A stretch of 6,804 nt of DNA, taken from NCBI GenBank assembly GCA_014360105.1, contig JACIYD010000086.1, forward strand, positions 1 through 6,804. The letters run 5' to 3'. Below, one piece after another: positions 6,211 to 6,804 of the stretch. The notes beneath the pieces are model-generated. The model worked only from the letters and a program-made list of their open reading frames with translations. It did no database searches and had not been told where the DNA came from. A program made the translations under genes and the position numbers. Position 1 is the first letter of the stretch, and every line of letters begins with the position of its first letter. The DNA comes from Clostridia bacterium (lineage in GTDB: Bacteria; Bacillota; DSM-521; Neomoorellales; SLTJ01).

Positions 6211-6327
6211 GGCGCCTGTTCCCTCCTCGAGGGTGAAAGGGCGCTCGGGGGCCTTTGCCGGGCAACCCAGTTGTGCGTAGCTCCCTTTCGGGATTTTCGG
6301 CTGTCGTCGTCCTCCCCTCGAACTCAT
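6211..6327 (-). pseudogene. 5' end of group II intron-encoded protein ORF
   Basis: The ATG at 6325-6327 follows AGGGAGG by about 5 bases and lies where group II introns start their reverse transcriptase/maturase ORF, just after GGACCGAAC in domain IV. The first residues, MSSRGGRRQPKIPKGSYAQ, have the basic, K/R-P-K-G-S-Y character I associate with the N-terminus of such proteins. No reverse transcriptase motif (such as YADD) follows. Within 40-60 residues the frame becomes the IS701-like transposase without a stop. The exact junction is unresolved and may be anywhere from about 6290 to 6150. Confidence 0.6.
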
Positions 6328-6737
6328 AAAAGGCCTCCCTGTCCTTATGTTCGGTCCTTCCCCCTCCTTGCCACCCAAGGAGGAGTACTATGACCTCGGC
6401 TGACTCCTGCCGGCTCAGCCGTGCCTTCCGACACGGGTTGCCAGTTTCCCTGGCCTTCCCGGCAGGCCTCCCCGGGTAAGAGCGCTGTCTTTCCCTCCAT
6501 TCACCCGCCGCATCTACTCTCGGCAGCCTTCGGTAACACGGACTTCGCTTTGTTGTGCAAGCTCGTCCAACTGCCGCTAGCCTTCTATGCGGTTCCTGTT
6601 CGTCGGGCCGGAGGTTTGCCGCCGGCGCACCGATAGACCCCACCTCACGGTGGGCGCCCTTCCCATAAGCTAACGACTACTGCTACCTTCGTCGCTCGGG
6701 ACTTTCACCCTGTAGCCAACGCCCATGCCGGGCGCAC
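6328..6737 (-). mobile_element. Group II intron, 5' half (domains I-IV start)
   Basis: Reading the minus strand from 6737, the RNA opens GTGCGCCCGGCATGGGCG, the typical 5' end of a bacterial group II intron. It continues with AGGGTGAAAGTCCC (6711-6698), GTAGTCGTTAGCTTA, and later AGTCAGCCGAGGTCATAGTA (6405-6386), a very characteristic block of domains III-IV. A 7-bp hairpin (CCTCCTT 6363-6369 with AAGGAGG 6377-6383) then matches domain IVa, where the encoded maturase usually binds near its own ribosome site. Such introns are self-splicing ribozymes that move by reverse transcription with their encoded protein. Here the ORF is interrupted by a transposase and domains V-VI of this copy are not in the window, so in this state it cannot splice unless the rest lies elsewhere. 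Recognition is from remembered sequence, with no covariance model run. Confidence 0.88.
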
Positions 6738-6804
6738 ATCGAGTAGGAGGGGGCGGCTAGCCCCCGTCCTCTCACACCACCCGGCATGCGGGTCCGCACC
6801 GGGC
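6738..6804 (-). ncRNA. Group II intron 3' end: domains V and VI
   Basis: On the minus strand 6804-6776 gives GCCCGG-TGCGGACCCGCA-TG-CCGGGTGGT. This is a domain V hairpin with its two-base TG bulge; its first three bases (expected ACC) would lie just past the window edge. The lower stem contains the catalytic triad as CGC, with the conserved G-U wobble. Domain VI follows: a GGGGGC/GCCCCC stem and the 3' tail CCTACTCGAT, in which the A seven bases from the end is in the right place for the branch-point adenosine. The intron ends with AT at 6738, fitting the AY rule. The body of this intron lies to the right of the window. Confidence 0.85.

Noticed and set aside
4540..6300. Terminal inverted repeats of the IS701-like element
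   Set aside because: GGACCGAA occurs near 4566 and at 6358-6351 in inverted arrangement, but the right-hand copy is part of the normal intron domain IV sequence and the match ends after about 8 bases.
5933..6643. Minus-strand frame of 236 codons crossing the intron
   Set aside because: It reads through structured intron RNA and then an alternate frame of the transposase. The GGTCATAGTA block and domain IVa hairpin show the DNA there is intron RNA, not protein code.

Overview
The window is high in G+C. It looks like an accessory, repeat-rich stretch of a chromosome from a GC-rich anaerobic Firmicute of the Clostridia/Peptococcaceae sort (genera such as Moorella, Pelotomaculum or Desulfotomaculum are the type I have in mind). 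This placement is inferred from strong AGGAGG-like ribosome sites with GTG/TTG starts, a DUF4213/DUF364 protein, a MntA/HepT pair, an SRSO17-type (IS701-like) transposase and Clostridia-style group II intron RNA. No rRNA or other firm taxonomic marker is present. Except for one small remnant at the left edge, every gene lies on the minus strand.

Left part (1-600): no intact gene. It holds two hairpins, a possible plus-strand terminator, a short plus-strand remnant of the phosphate-transport ATPase gene pstB (Walker A still readable), and a small tandem repeat. Next (598-2366) comes an intact DUF4213/DUF364 protein, proposed by its family to bind or chelate metal. Directly upstream of it lies a broken large serine recombinase that lacks the catalytic serine, has one frameshift and has lost a zinc-ligand cysteine.

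Middle part (2490-4333): a 66-residue unknown protein; a compact mntA-hepT toxin-antitoxin operon with its own sigma-A promoter, a 4-bp gene overlap and a rho-independent terminator; two tandem copies, 72 bp apart, of a long palindromic element; and a four-helix membrane protein of unknown function. MntA and HepT work together: HepT is a HEPN ribonuclease toxin and MntA silences it by adding AMP to a tyrosine beside its active site.

Right part (4334-6804): a 440-bp gap with no gene, then an IS701-like transposase broken by two single-base losses in homopolymer runs, then two group II introns joined head to tail with no base between them. The last 67 bases are domains V-VI, the 3' end, of one intron. 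The 5' half of a second intron, with domains I-III and the start of its ORF, begins at the very next base. The transposase has landed in the ORF of the second intron and is read in frame with the intron ORF start. The rest of that intron is not in the window.

Overall this is a graveyard of mobile elements (serine recombinase, IS701-like element, two introns) around a few live genes. The points most worth a second look are the zero-gap intron junction, the intron-ORF/transposase fusion frame, the A AAA AAG heptamer at the second transposase frameshift, and the paired palindromes with compensatory base changes.
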